A DNA stretch of 13,353 bases from JACNLC01 sp964607375 (GCA_964607375.1 CAZSJY010000052.1:1-13353), one strand, 5' to 3'; numbered from the stretch's first letter, positions 1 through 7,965 are shown. Translations and numbers: made by a program. The notes: generated from the sequence alone by a model not told the origin.

Positions 1-3
1 TCC

Positions 4-54
4 AAGGCTTCTGTAAATCATCTAACTGTAAACAAGGTCTATGGTAAGACACTT
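4..54 (+). repeat. Left copy of a 51-base terminal inverted repeat
   Basis: These 51 bases are the exact reverse complement of 13303-13353 at the other end of the window. The match stops at base 55 on the inner side, so 54/55 is probably a true repeat boundary. On the outer side it runs to the window edge, so the full repeat is probably longer. It looks like the end of an insertion sequence or another dispersed repeat, but no transposase is visible. A repeat at which the assembly ended is the simplest reading. Confidence 0.85.
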
Positions 55-93
55 GAAATTGAAATTTGTGACACTTGGATAGACCTTGTTTAC
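28..93. repeat. Inner inverted repeat at the left end (two arms facing each other)
   Basis: The 15 bases at 28-42 (GTAAACAAGGTCTAT) recur as an exact reverse complement at 79-93. The bases between hold short direct repeats: GACACTTG at 48-55 and 70-77, and GAAATT twice at 55-66. Arm 28-42 belongs to the 51-base terminal repeat, so the left end holds the core of that repeat twice, head to head. This could be two transposon ends back to back, or one foldback element. The function is unknown. Confidence 0.7.
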
Positions 94-337
94 ACTATTG
101 TAATTTAGTGAGTATTTTCCACGAGTTTCTAATGAATCCAAATAAGTTACCTCCTGTCAGGATTTGGCTTTAGACTTTTGGTTGTTGTTTAGAAATTAGG
201 TTCGTTAGAAGTCCCACTAAAACTCCAAATACTTACTTTACATTTTCAGTTTTCAATTTTGACTTTACTAAATTTCACTTTCTACTCGATAATTAACATC
301 AAAACTTGTAAATTTCTGTTTGAGTATAGGAGAAAAT
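94..337. other. AT-rich non-coding stretch upstream of yqeY
   Basis: No open reading frame longer than a few codons is seen here. An imperfect inverted repeat pairs CCAAAT (138-143) with ATTTGG (162-167). The promoter of the yqeY block should lie in this stretch. TTGACT at 269-274 and an AT-rich TAATTA at 290-295 are the nearest candidate boxes, but their 15-base spacing is short and I do not call them. The stretch may also include the outer part of the repeat that bounds the window. Confidence 0.4.
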
Positions 338-778
338 ATGATGCTTTCTAAATTTCAAGAAGAATTAAAATCCGCAATGAAAAGCGGTGATAAACAAAAA
401 ATTAATGCAATACGTAATATTTTTGGTAAACTCAAAGCTCAGCAAATTGACAAAGGGGAAGATCTTACCGAAGAAGAATCGCTTAAAATTATCCAAAGTA
501 GCGTTAAACAGTTGAAAGATTCCATCAAGCAGTATTCCAATGCCGGACGAAATGACCTTGCTGAAGCAGAATCATATGAGTTATCTTTTCTTAAAGGATA
601 TCTACCAAAACAAATGTGTGATGATAAACTCAAAGAAATTATCATACAGAAAATTGATGAAACAGGTGCTAAATCAATATCAGACATTGGGAAAGTGATG
701 GGTGTATTGATGAAAGAAATAGCAGGTAAAGCCGACGGAAAAATAGCACAACAAATTGTACGCGAACTTCTATCATAA
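338..778 (+). CDS. yqeY: YqeY / GatB-related family protein
   Basis: A protein of about 146 residues of the YqeY family, which resembles the C-terminal tRNA-contacting domain of GatB, the amidotransferase subunit. Free-standing YqeY proteins are thought to bind tRNA or act near aminoacylation, but their exact role is not settled. The N-terminal part (LKSAMKSGDKQKINAIRN) and the LKGYLPKQM stretch, followed by the GKVMGVLMKE region, fit the family, as does the length. AGGAG at 328-332 precedes two adjacent ATG codons at 338 and 341. A TTG at 320 extends the frame but lies upstream of this ribosome site, so I reject it. ATG 341 has the better spacing (8 bases) and is equally possible. The gene is probably first in a block with cvpA, which starts 9 bases after its stop. 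The family assignment is firm; the biochemical role is not. Confidence 0.88.
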   Translation: MMLSKFQEELKSAMKSGDKQKINAIRNIFGKLKAQQIDKGEDLTEEESLKIIQSSVKQLKDSIKQYSNAGRNDLAEAESYELSFLKGYLPKQMCDDKLKEIIIQKIDETGAKSISDIGKVMGVLMKEIAGKADGKIAQQIVRELLS

Positions 779-787
779 GGAATAATT

Positions 788-1360
788 ATGGACAACATTA
801 TTGATATTCTCATTTTAGTCATTTTAGCATTATTTACTTTTTTTGGTGCAAAACGAGGATTAATTTCTGAAGTTAGTCGAATTATTGGACTAATTGCTGG
901 ATTTGTCCTTGCAAATCAATTTCATAACGAAGCTAATCAATTTCTACAACAGTGGATTGATAATGTACCAGTAAGAAATGTTATCAGTTATTTGGTGATT
1001 TTCATTGTTGTTGTTTTTGCTGTTTCGATTGTTGCAAGTATCCTGCAGAAATTCTTTGAATTCATCCTACTCGGATGGCTCAATCGTTTACTTGGATTAC
1101 TTCTTGGTTTCATCAAAGGATTGTTAATTGTAAGCGTATTGATTTTCATCATTGAAGCATTTCCAACTGCAGATTCATTCCGAAATCGGTTAGAAAATGA
1201 TTCCAAATTATACAAAATAAGTAATGGACTAAAAGAATGGGTTATTGACAGTATGGCAATTCGCAAATCAGTTAATGATATACAAGGAACAATAAAATCC
1301 GTTACCGATGAAAGAAACTTGCAAATCCTTACTGGAAACAAGTCAGATTCATCAGAATAA
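788..1360 (+). CDS. cvpA: CvpA family inner-membrane protein
   Basis: A 190-residue membrane protein of the CvpA family (colicin V production protein in E. coli). Four hydrophobic segments are visible, at about residues 5-23, 28-43, 64-86 and 100-122. The signature N-terminus is present, with a GAKRGLISE-type loop after helix 1, and so is the glycine-rich GLLLGFIKGLL in the last helix. The hydrophilic C-terminal tail of about 65 residues is probably cytoplasmic. Family members have been linked to envelope homeostasis and purF-linked phenotypes, but the molecular function is unknown. The start is well supported: AAGGA at 777-781 overlaps the yqeY stop and lies 6 bases before the ATG. CvpA next to mutS2 is a common pairing in bacteria, and that supports both calls. 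Confidence 0.9.
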   Translation: MDNIIDILILVILALFTFFGAKRGLISEVSRIIGLIAGFVLANQFHNEANQFLQQWIDNVPVRNVISYLVIFIVVVFAVSIVASILQKFFEFILLGWLNRLLGLLLGFIKGLLIVSVLIFIIEAFPTADSFRNRLENDSKLYKISNGLKEWVIDSMAIRKSVNDIQGTIKSVTDERNLQILTGNKSDSSE

Positions 1361-1388
1361 TAATTTTCAATAATCAATCAATGAGCTG

Positions 1389-3746
1389 ATGAAACTTTCT
1401 GAAACTCTAAAAACTGATGTCGGTTTTAATGTAATCATTGATTGGCTATCAGAACAATGCCATAATCCAATATCAGAAGAACGGATTTTATCATTAGCTC
1501 CAACCACTAAAAAAGAGTTCATTCTTGATACTCAAAATAGAACTGAAGAGTTATTAAGCAGTTTACAGCGTGGTGAGCAGATTCCTCTTCAGGATTTTCC
1601 TGACATTTCAATTTGGATTGAACTACTCCAAACTTATGGCTCTCAACTCAATCCAGACCAATTCAAGGAATTATCACATGTTTTAATTTTATCTCGACAT
1701 ATTAGTATTTTTTGTAAATCTGATAAATTTCACATTTGGAAAGAATATAGTGATAATCTGCTAGATCTTGAGTCAGGTGAACAAGAAATTTCACGAGTAT
1801 TCGATGATAGTTTTCAAATCAAATCATCGGCAAGTTCAGAATTAACACAAATCCGTAAGAAAATTGCATCTGCTGAGTCAGCAATCCATAAACGAATGCA
1901 AGATATTTTCAACGATGCACTCAACCAAAATTGGTTACAGGATAATCGAATTGTGTGGCAAGAGGGTAGATTGGTCCTACCAATGAAATCATCGAACAAG
2001 CGAAAAGTGAAAGGTATCGTTCACGGAAGTTCCTCGACCGGACAAACTTCCTATGTTGAGCCATTGGAAGTCATCGAACGAACAAACGATTTAACCGAAT
2101 TTAAAATTGCAGAAAAAGCTGAAATTCATCGAATTCTAACTCAACTAACAACCTATTTCAGACCGTATTATGAAGAGATTCTCTTATCTTTTCACACAAT
2201 TGTGAGTTTTGATATTCATTTGTCTTATGCAAAACTTGCGAAATATTTGGAGGCTACTAAACCAGTCATCAGTCAGCGTGGTGATTTGATTCTGGAAAAT
2301 GCAAAAAATCCTGTTCTATTTTTAAAAGGTGTTGATGTAATTCCGCTTAATTGTAAACTTCCGAAAAATAATAGGATTTTATTAATTTCAGGACCGAATG
2401 CCGGAGGAAAAACTGTAGTTTTGAAAACAGTTGGATTGCTTAGTATTATGGCTCAATGCGGATTGTTTATCCCAGCAAAAAAAGCGATAATCCCAATTTA
2501 CAAACGAGTAGTTGCAGATATTGGAGATAGACAATCGATAGAAAATGATTTATCCACTTTTTCTGCTCATATTCAAAATTTGAAACGGATTATCGACGTT
2601 TCAAACGACGCTACTTTGATTTTGTTAGATGAGCTCGGAACCGGCACCGAACCTGATGCAGGAGCATCTATTTCACAAGCATTACTCGAGAATCTCATCA
2701 AGAGAAACAGCACTGTCATAGCTACCACACATTTAGGTAAGTTGAAAATTTGGGCTCACGATGAGGAAGGAATTCTCAACGGAGGAATGGTGTTTGATTC
2801 CAACGCATTAGCTCCAACATTTGAGTTGAGCATCGGGATGCCCGGAAGTAGTTATGCGATTGAAATTTCTACGCAAATCGGATTACAAAAATCAATCATC
2901 GAACGAGCAACAGAATTGATTGGTGATACATCCGTTGAACTTGAAAAATTACTAAATGATATGGAATCTCAACGACTCCGTTCCGAAAAAATGGAAGAGA
3001 ACCTTAAAGCTCGTGAAATTGTTATCAAACATAAGGAAGATAAAATATACCAATTACAGCTGGAGATTGAGAAAACACATAAACACGCAAAAAAAGATGC
3101 AATTATCGAAGCACAACAGATTGTAGCAGAATCGCGGAAAGATATTGAGAATTTGGTTTATCTCATCAAGAAAAAGCAAGCAGATGCTTCTGCAATCCGC
3201 ACTGCCAGAAGAGATTTGAATACAAAGTTAAAACGGTTAGAAAACGATTTGAAATCTTTTGATGAACCTTTACAAAACCATATTCAACCTGAAAATGCAC
3301 AAAAAGGAACAAAAGTTTACATCCCTCATTTGGAAGAATCAGGTGAAATCATATATCTTCCTGACAAGAAAAACAAAGTTACTGTTGAAGTTAATGGCAT
3401 CAAATTGAAATTATCGTTGGAACAACTCGTTTTGGAAAAATCACAAAATGAATCAACAACAACTACTGGAAAGTCGGGTGGTGTCAGTCGGTATTCAGGT
3501 CCGAAAAGTATGCAAATTGACTTACGCGGGAAACGAGTGGATGAAGCAATTGAGGAAGTCGAACTATTTCTCGATAAAGCCCTCATTGCTGGATTAAGTT
3601 CTGTGAGTATTCTACACGGGAAAGGAACCGGAGCTTTACAGGAAGCGATACAATCGCATCTAAAAACTCTGTTTTTTGTCAAATCTTTTCATTTTGCCAA
3701 ACCTGAATTTGGTGGTGCTGGTATTACTGTGGTAGAGATGCAATAG
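1389..3746 (+). CDS. mutS2: Endonuclease MutS2 (Smr-domain MutS homologue)
   Basis: A 785-residue MutS2, the normal length. It lacks the N-terminal mismatch-recognition domain of MutS. In order: a helical core/lever region (about 1-300), an ATPase domain with Walker A GPNAGGKT at 335-342 and Walker B LILLDELGTGTEP with D414-E415, a long charged coiled coil (about 510-630), a KOW-like linker, and a C-terminal Smr nuclease domain with DLRG at 711-714 and HGKGTG at 743-748. MutS2 proteins limit homologous recombination by acting on branched DNA, and in some bacteria split collided ribosomes for quality control; the sequence does not say which applies here. The ATG at 1389 has no strong ribosome site. 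The ATG at 1381 is out of frame and stops after two codons. All catalytic motifs are intact. Confidence 0.96.
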   Translation: MKLSETLKTDVGFNVIIDWLSEQCHNPISEERILSLAPTTKKEFILDTQNRTEELLSSLQRGEQIPLQDFPDISIWIELLQTYGSQLNPDQFKELSHVLILSRHISIFCKSDKFHIWKEYSDNLLDLESGEQEISRVFDDSFQIKSSASSELTQIRKKIASAESAIHKRMQDIFNDALNQNWLQDNRIVWQEGRLVLPMKSSNKRKVKGIVHGSSSTGQTSYVEPLEVIERTNDLTEFKIAEKAEIHRILTQLTTYFRPYYEEILLSFHTIVSFDIHLSYAKLAKYLEATKPVISQRGDLILENAKNPVLFLKGVDVIPLNCKLPKNNRILLISGPNAGGKTVVLKTVGLLSIMAQCGLFIPAKKAIIPIYKRVVADIGDRQSIENDLSTFSAHIQNLKRIIDVSNDATLILLDELGTGTEPDAGASISQALLENLIKRNSTVIATTHLGKLKIWAHDEEGILNGGMVFDSNALAPTFELSIGMPGSSYAIEISTQIGLQKSIIERATELIGDTSVELEKLLNDMESQRLRSEKMEENLKAREIVIKHKEDKIYQLQLEIEKTHKHAKKDAIIEAQQIVAESRKDIENLVYLIKKKQADASAIRTARRDLNTKLKRLENDLKSFDEPLQNHIQPENAQKGTKVYIPHLEESGEIIYLPDKKNKVTVEVNGIKLKLSLEQLVLEKSQNESTTTTGKSGGVSRYSGPKSMQIDLRGKRVDEAIEEVELFLDKALIAGLSSVSILHGKGTGALQEAIQSHLKTLFFVKSFHFAKPEFGGAGITVVEMQ

Positions 3747-3908
3747 AGTCGTTGATGAATCCGAAATCCGAAGCAGATAGCAGTTACAGTAAATTATCAA
3801 CATTCACCTTTAGTGTATCAATTCAAAAGTTTGCTTTGCGTGTTCCACGGTTAGGACTAATTTGTATAACAATCGCATCAACATAATTTCTTATTTTATC
3901 AGTTAGAT

Positions 3909-5708
3909 ATGGCACGAATTTCAGAGCAAACCATAGAACATATTCGCAGTCGGGTAGATATTCTCGATGTTGTTTCTGATTATGTTCAACTCAAGCGACG
4001 AGGTCAAAATCACTTTGGATTATGTCCGTTTCATAATGAAAAAACAGGTTCATTTTCGGTTAATCAATCCAAGCAGATTTATCATTGTTTTGGGTGTGGT
4101 GTAGGTGGTGGAGCTATCAATTTTGTTATGGAAATCGAGAAACTCGGATTCATTGACTCGGTTAAAATGTTGGGCGAGCGGTATGGAATTCCTATTGAAA
4201 TTGAGGGGGGTTCTGGTAAACCAATAGAATTTCTTGCTCAAATTTCTGAAATCCAAAATTTAGCTAGTGAGTATTTCAGTAATGGACTCAAATCCAATGA
4301 AGGAATCCCAATTTTGGATTATCTTAGTAAACGAGGATTAACAGACGATACTATTTCTAAATTTCAAGTTGGGTATAGTCCAAAATCTTGGGACGGACTA
4401 CTTCAAAAACTTCGAGAAGAGAAATTCTCTGCTGATGCGATGAATCAATCAGGACTTATCATCTCATCCGCAAAGGGTTATTTCGATAGATTTCGCAAAA
4501 GGGTAATGTTTACTATCCAAAATACAGCTGGAAAGATTGTCGCGTTTGCAGGAAGAGTTTTCGAAAGCGATGACCCCGCAAAATATGTAAACTCGCCGGA
4601 AACACCACTTTACATCAAAAGCAATGTTTTATATGGATTATGGGCAACCAAACAAAAAATCCGTGAAAATGATTTGGCGATTGTTGTGGAAGGATATTTG
4701 GATTTTCTCCAATTATATCAATCAGAAATCCAAAATATTGTAGCAGTGTCTGGGACTGCGTTCACTGATGGACAAGCACGGGAACTTAGCAAATTTACCA
4801 ATAATGTAGCGATAGCTTATGATGGTGATGATGCCGGAATTTCAGCAGCGATTCGTGCTGGATATGTTTTACTTAGAAGTGGATTATCTCCGAAAATTGT
4901 TAATATTCCAAAAGATATTGACCCTGACGATTGGGTGAAAGATAAAGGTCCACAACCATTTCTTGATGCTGTTGAAGATGCTGAAAGTTTGTTAAAATTT
5001 CATTATCTACATTATCAAGGCGATGTGAAAGTCCCATCAGAATTAGCTCGCTTTTCTAATGAATCGTTGATGGAAATCGCACAAATATCTGACCCGGTTA
5101 ATCGAGAAGTATATATTAAAACTCTCTCGGAAATCACTGGATTACGAGATTCGACACTTTTTGAATCATTAGACACCCTACTGAAAAAACAACGGCAACG
5201 ACAACCCACACTGATATCTGATAAAACGAAAGAATCTACGCTTGCACCAAAAGCTTCAAAATCACAAAGATTGGAAGATGAAATCGTTCAACTTTGCTTT
5301 GTGCAAAACCAAACCGTTAGGCGATTTCTGTATGACAATATGAATAAGGATTGGTTTTCTTCATTAGTAAATAAACGGATTTTTGAAGTGGCATTTATTC
5401 ACCTTCATTCAGAATTTCCACCTGATACCGGTGTGATTTTGGATGGATTATCAGACAAAACTGACCGACAAAAATTATCCGCACTTGTCTTTGAAATTGA
5501 GAGGGTTTCATCAAGTTTGGAGTTTGCTCAAGATTGTGCAATTCGTTTGGAAAAAGTATATTTGAATAATCAACTCGAGCTGTTAAGAGAAAAACTGAAA
5601 TCTGCAGAATCTAACGGTGGAGATGTTGTTTCATTGATTACAGAAATATCCGAATTGCAAAAAAAACGAAATAATTTGCGAGATAAATACACTCAAAATG
5701 AGAAGTAA
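3909..5708 (+). CDS. dnaG: DNA primase DnaG
   Basis: A 599-residue replicative primase that makes the RNA primers for Okazaki fragments and works with the DnaB helicase. The N-terminal CHC2 zinc finger is complete (C39, H42, C60, C63). The primase core has the canonical DRFRKRVMFTI stretch (about 193-203). The TOPRIM domain has EGYLD at 261-265, DGDDAG at 305-310 and a DIDPDDW region near 336-342; these carry the metal-binding acidic residues. The C-terminal third (about 430-599) is helical and variable, as expected for the helicase-binding domain. A 162-base gap separates it from mutS2, so it may have its own promoter. Its last 11 bases overlap the next gene, a lipoprotein. No rpoD follows, unlike the classical macromolecular-synthesis operon. 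Confidence 0.97.
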   Translation: MARISEQTIEHIRSRVDILDVVSDYVQLKRRGQNHFGLCPFHNEKTGSFSVNQSKQIYHCFGCGVGGGAINFVMEIEKLGFIDSVKMLGERYGIPIEIEGGSGKPIEFLAQISEIQNLASEYFSNGLKSNEGIPILDYLSKRGLTDDTISKFQVGYSPKSWDGLLQKLREEKFSADAMNQSGLIISSAKGYFDRFRKRVMFTIQNTAGKIVAFAGRVFESDDPAKYVNSPETPLYIKSNVLYGLWATKQKIRENDLAIVVEGYLDFLQLYQSEIQNIVAVSGTAFTDGQARELSKFTNNVAIAYDGDDAGISAAIRAGYVLLRSGLSPKIVNIPKDIDPDDWVKDKGPQPFLDAVEDAESLLKFHYLHYQGDVKVPSELARFSNESLMEIAQISDPVNREVYIKTLSEITGLRDSTLFESLDTLLKKQRQRQPTLISDKTKESTLAPKASKSQRLEDEIVQLCFVQNQTVRRFLYDNMNKDWFSSLVNKRIFEVAFIHLHSEFPPDTGVILDGLSDKTDRQKLSALVFEIERVSSSLEFAQDCAIRLEKVYLNNQLELLREKLKSAESNGGDVVSLITEISELQKKRNNLRDKYTQNEK

Positions 5709-6651
5709 CCTATTACCCATTCTTGGATTTATTTTGCTATTTTTCTGTTGCAAATCGGATATTCCAACAATTTCAAATGAGCAGAATTATAATCCAGATT
5801 TTAAATTGAATTTAACTTCCGAAGATTCAGGATTAAATAAATATTCTACTACAGTTAATTGGAATTCTGATGAACTTGTTACATTTGGAAAATGCTCACT
5901 CTTCGTGGAAGAACCGGAATGGAATACAGTATTACAGCAAAATTCTTGGACTTTTGCCGAAATGTCTCCCGGAGAATTTATAAAAGTTGATTGCTTCATT
6001 TTTGATACTGATGATTTATTAGTAGCAAAAGATTCAATTCAAATATTTACTCGTCCACTTTTTTCTGTAACCAATTTTTATTATGAGAAAACTCCAGATA
6101 CGAATTTCTACTATCTTTCTTGGACACCTTCCACTGAAGAAGAAACAGATTATTCACATTATTTGATTGATCGATTTATTGATTCAGAGATAGATGAAAC
6201 TTATTCTATTAGTGATTTAGAAATTTCCAGTTTTACGGATACAACTACATTAGATGGTATTCAATATGATTACACAATAGAAACTGTTGATAATGAAGGA
6301 TTTTCAAGAATGGGAATTCCGCAACTTTATAACTCTCATTCAAATGGTTTTACATTTGTTACAGTTTCAGATAATTATTCCAATCACATCGAATTGAATT
6401 GGGATTGTAATGAGTACTTATCAGATTCTGTTTTTTATCAGATAGATATATGGCGAAATTATTCACCTACTGTTGTTGAAGATGATGGGGAGTCAGTTTT
6501 GCTTGCAACAATTATCAATCCAGAACAAACTAAATTTGAAGACCGATATGAAATTGGTACTGGAAAAACTTGGTATTATCGTCTTTATGGTTTCAGTATC
6601 TCGGGAACAAAATACAAATCAGACATCAAAAGTGGGAGGACAATTCCGTGA
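5698..6651 (+). CDS. Lipoprotein with two fibronectin-III-like domains
   Basis: A 317-residue predicted surface or periplasmic lipoprotein; I do not recognise a named family. The N-terminus is a typical short signal (MRSN, a hydrophobic run to F16, then C17-C18), so one of these two cysteines is probably lipidated. The residues before the cysteine (LFF) are not a textbook lipobox. Two beta-rich segments resemble fibronectin type III repeats: about 115-210, with a YYLSWTPS strand and a YDYTIETVDNEG strand, and about 220-315, with IELNWDC and WYYRLYG strands. The protein is acidic and rich in Asp, Glu, Ser and Thr, common for exported proteins of the FCB group. The ATG lies inside the end of dnaG (11-base overlap), which implies translational coupling. 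The function is unknown. Confidence 0.8.
   Translation: MRSNLLPILGFILLFFCCKSDIPTISNEQNYNPDFKLNLTSEDSGLNKYSTTVNWNSDELVTFGKCSLFVEEPEWNTVLQQNSWTFAEMSPGEFIKVDCFIFDTDDLLVAKDSIQIFTRPLFSVTNFYYEKTPDTNFYYLSWTPSTEEETDYSHYLIDRFIDSEIDETYSISDLEISSFTDTTTLDGIQYDYTIETVDNEGFSRMGIPQLYNSHSNGFTFVTVSDNYSNHIELNWDCNEYLSDSVFYQIDIWRNYSPTVVEDDGESVLLATIINPEQTKFEDRYEIGTGKTWYYRLYGFSISGTKYKSDIKSGRTIP
6634..6640 (+). promoter_or_regulatory. Ribosome binding site that fixes the start of the LamG lipoprotein
   Basis: GGGAGGA sits 7 bases before the GTG at 6648. It is the strongest Shine-Dalgarno match in the window and lies inside the end of the preceding lipoprotein gene. It decides the start in favour of GTG 6648 over a TTG at 6570 in the same frame, and the chosen start also yields a clean lipoprotein signal. 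Confidence 0.75.
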
Positions 6652-7427
6652 GGTTTTTGACAATTTTTGTTCTTCTGATAAGTTTTTCGTGTATGGATTT
6701 GTTTATGCCGAAATCAACCTACAATTCGATTCATCTAAACGGTGGTGCTTGGGTTCAGATAATTAATCGGGATGATGACGAAAATGACATTAATGTTTTG
6801 GATGATAGTTTTACACTTGAATTTTGGATTACTGGACAGAATATAGATACCGAATCTGCTCCTGCAATTTTAACAATTCGAGATAGTAGCGGAATTTTGG
6901 AGTTTGGAATATTCCGTGATTTACATCGCAATAATGTCATTATTGTATGCACTTCGGATGGTTGTGTTGAAACAGACGAAATTGATGGATTGGATTGGTC
7001 AGACGATGAAGAATTCCATTATTTAGCAATTACGAGTAATCAAATTACACTTGATGTATATCTTGATGGTGAAGGAATAATTTCGAAATTAACATCAGGA
7101 TTTGATATTGGTTCAAATGATTTATTTATCGGCGTAAATGGAAACAATTATCTCACAATGTTAGATAATTTTTGGTTTGGATACTTATCTGAAATCCGAA
7201 TGTGGAATACTGATTTGGCTTCATCTATGATTTCATTTCATTATGTTAATCCAAATAAACTAACCGAACAAACCGAAAGCGAATTATTGGATAATCTTAA
7301 GGGATTATGGAGATTTAATCTTCTCGAAACAGATTCGTATGAAATTATGGACGAAAGTGGAAATGATAATGATGGAGAAATTCGAACACTCCAAGGTTAC
7401 GAAGTCGAATTATCTGTAAATGGGTGA
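6648..7427 (+). CDS. Lipoprotein with LamG-like (concanavalin-type) domain
   Basis: A 259-residue predicted lipoprotein. With the GTG start, the N-terminus is a short signal ending in ISFSC, giving a lipidation cysteine at residue 15. Residues of about 50-235 read as a LamG/concanavalin A-like jelly roll: SFTLEFWI, a central FHYLAITSNQITLDVYLDG stretch, a GYLSEIRMWNTDL strand, and a closing LKGLWRFNL segment followed by DESGNDNDGE. Such domains usually bind carbohydrate or protein ligands at the cell surface; the ligand here is unknown. The GTG overlaps the stop of the upstream lipoprotein by 4 bases (GTGA), so the two are translationally coupled and probably work together. The same frame is open upstream to 6570, but that extension overlaps the neighbour and lacks a ribosome site. 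The domain call is good; the role is unknown. Confidence 0.8.
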   Translation: MRFLTIFVLLISFSCMDLFMPKSTYNSIHLNGGAWVQIINRDDDENDINVLDDSFTLEFWITGQNIDTESAPAILTIRDSSGILEFGIFRDLHRNNVIIVCTSDGCVETDEIDGLDWSDDEEFHYLAITSNQITLDVYLDGEGIISKLTSGFDIGSNDLFIGVNGNNYLTMLDNFWFGYLSEIRMWNTDLASSMISFHYVNPNKLTEQTESELLDNLKGLWRFNLLETDSYEIMDESGNDNDGEIRTLQGYEVELSVNG

Positions 7428-7435
7428 TTTCAGTG

Positions 7436-7467
7436 TTGGTATAAATCAATCAAACCCTGTAAATTTT
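7436..7467 (+). promoter_or_regulatory. Possible Bacteroidota-style promoter for the tRNA
   Basis: TAAATTTT at 7460-7467 is one base from the TAnnTTTG -7 element of Bacteroidota. A TTG at 7436-7438 lies 21 bases upstream, about where the -33 TTTG element is expected. Initiation would fall a few bases before the mature tRNA at 7478. TATAAA at 7440-7445 is an alternative -10 box but has no good -35. This is a weak, inspection-only call. Confidence 0.25.
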
Positions 7468-7477
7468 CGCCCTGTTT

Positions 7478-7550
<73 letters not shown>

Positions 7551-7564
7551 CAAAAGATGGATAC

Positions 7565-7590
7565 GGCCTGTTGAAATAAATCAACAGGTC
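7565..7590 (+). other. Stem-loop just after the tRNA
   Basis: A 10-base stem pairs 7565-7574 with 7581-7590 (one G-T pair) around the loop AATAAA. No T-run follows, so it is not a classical intrinsic terminator. It lies between the tRNA and the GIY-YIG start and could take part in tRNA 3' processing or shield the nuclease ribosome site. It also marks the left side of the putative insertion, while a second hairpin lies on the right side. Confidence 0.55.
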
Positions 7591-7605
7591 ATTCCAATAC
7601 ACTAA

Positions 7606-7854
7606 ATGTCCTACTTCGTATATATATTAAAATCCAAAGTGGAAAACTGGTATTATGTTGGAATGTCATCAGATCCACATAAACGATTGAAATCTCATAA
7701 CTCAGGTAAAGTCAAATCAACAAAATCCAGAAAACCATACAAAATATTATTAATAGAAGAATTTTCAGATAAATTTACTGCACGAAGAAGAGAAAAATAT
7801 TACAAAACTGGATTTGGACGAAAAGTATGGATGAAGAAAATAAATCCAATTTGA
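7606..7854 (+). CDS. Free-standing GIY-YIG nuclease domain protein
   Basis: An 82-residue single-domain protein of the GIY-YIG superfamily (UvrC N-terminal/YhbQ-like). The motif halves are VYIL at 5-8 and YYVG at 16-19. The catalytic Arg is R27 in HKRLKSHN and the metal-binding Glu is E63 in ARRREKYYK. All core residues are present, so it is probably an active metal-dependent nuclease domain. No DNA-binding tail or other domain is attached. Such solo proteins are very frequent in FCB genomes, often near tRNA or rRNA genes, and their function is not established; repair and homing-like mobility are both possible. No clear ribosome site precedes the ATG. The gene sits between an intact and a decayed copy of the tRNA-Ile2 3' end, which argues for it being mobile cargo. 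It is probably transcribed with the tRNA. Confidence 0.85.
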   Translation: MSYFVYILKSKVENWYYVGMSSDPHKRLKSHNSGKVKSTKSRKPYKILLIEEFSDKFTARRREKYYKTGFGRKVWMKKINPI

Positions 7855-7855
7855 T

Positions 7856-7919
7856 TCCGGGGTTCCCAGCCCGCTCCCGACCTTCGGGATGGCTGGCGGG
7901 AAATCCCTGAAGACTCACA
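7856..7919 (+). pseudogene. Decayed duplicate of the tRNA-Ile2 3' end, split by a palindrome
   Basis: Bases 7856-7865 equal 7524-7533 of the tRNA and 7901-7910 equal 7534-7543, so together they rebuild an exact 20-base stretch of the T-arm. The next nine bases (7911-7919) match six of nine of the tRNA acceptor end, and all three differences are transitions. The two parts are separated by a 35-base insert placed in the T-loop between TTC and AAA. No D-arm or anticodon arm is recognisable upstream, where the GIY-YIG gene ends one base before. Confidence 0.7.
7866..7900. repeat. 35-base GC-rich palindrome (REP-like)
   Basis: The insert folds as CCAGCC (7866-7871) with GGCTGG (7891-7896) and TCCCGA (7875-7880) with TCGGGA (7884-7889), leaving a 3-base loop. 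It is strikingly GC-rich against its surroundings. It interrupts the tRNA remnant exactly between its two 10-base halves, as an insertion would. Short GC-rich palindromes of this kind are often dispersed in genomes; copy number cannot be seen from this window. Confidence 0.7.
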
Positions 7920-7926
7920 GCACGAT

Positions 7927-7958
7927 AAAGCCTCTTTTCCGACGAGAGAAGGGGCTTT
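7927..7958 (+). terminator. Intrinsic terminator-like hairpin after the tRNA / GIY-YIG unit
   Basis: A 13-base stem (AAAGCC at the base, GGCTTT on the return, with two G-T pairs inside) closes a 6-base loop CGACGA. The stem base gives a short TTT run followed by ATTG, and the other strand gives a similar run, so it could work in both directions. It separates the tRNA unit from the aro cluster. It was probably the original tRNA terminator before the GIY-YIG insertion. Confidence 0.7.
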
Positions 7959-7965
7959 ATTGCAA

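Noticed and set aside
138..167. Riboswitch or leader structure upstream of yqeY
   Set aside because: Only a 6-base imperfect pairing with a tight inner repeat is visible, with no match to any riboswitch core that I know.
3831..3870. Possible dnaG promoter (TTGCGT with TATAAC)
   Set aside because: The spacing of 23 bases between the boxes is too long, and the only correctly spaced alternative (TTCCAC) is a poor -35. A promoter is likely in this gap but I cannot place it.
3755..3886. 43-codon plus-strand frame in the mutS2-dnaG gap
   Set aside because: There is no ribosome site, the peptide is low in complexity (rich in Ser and Thr) with no recognisable motif, and the length is easily reached by chance.
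6473..6766. 97-codon plus-strand frame across the junction of the two lipoprotein genes
   Set aside because: It overlaps both well-supported lipoprotein genes in another frame and shows no signal peptide or domain.
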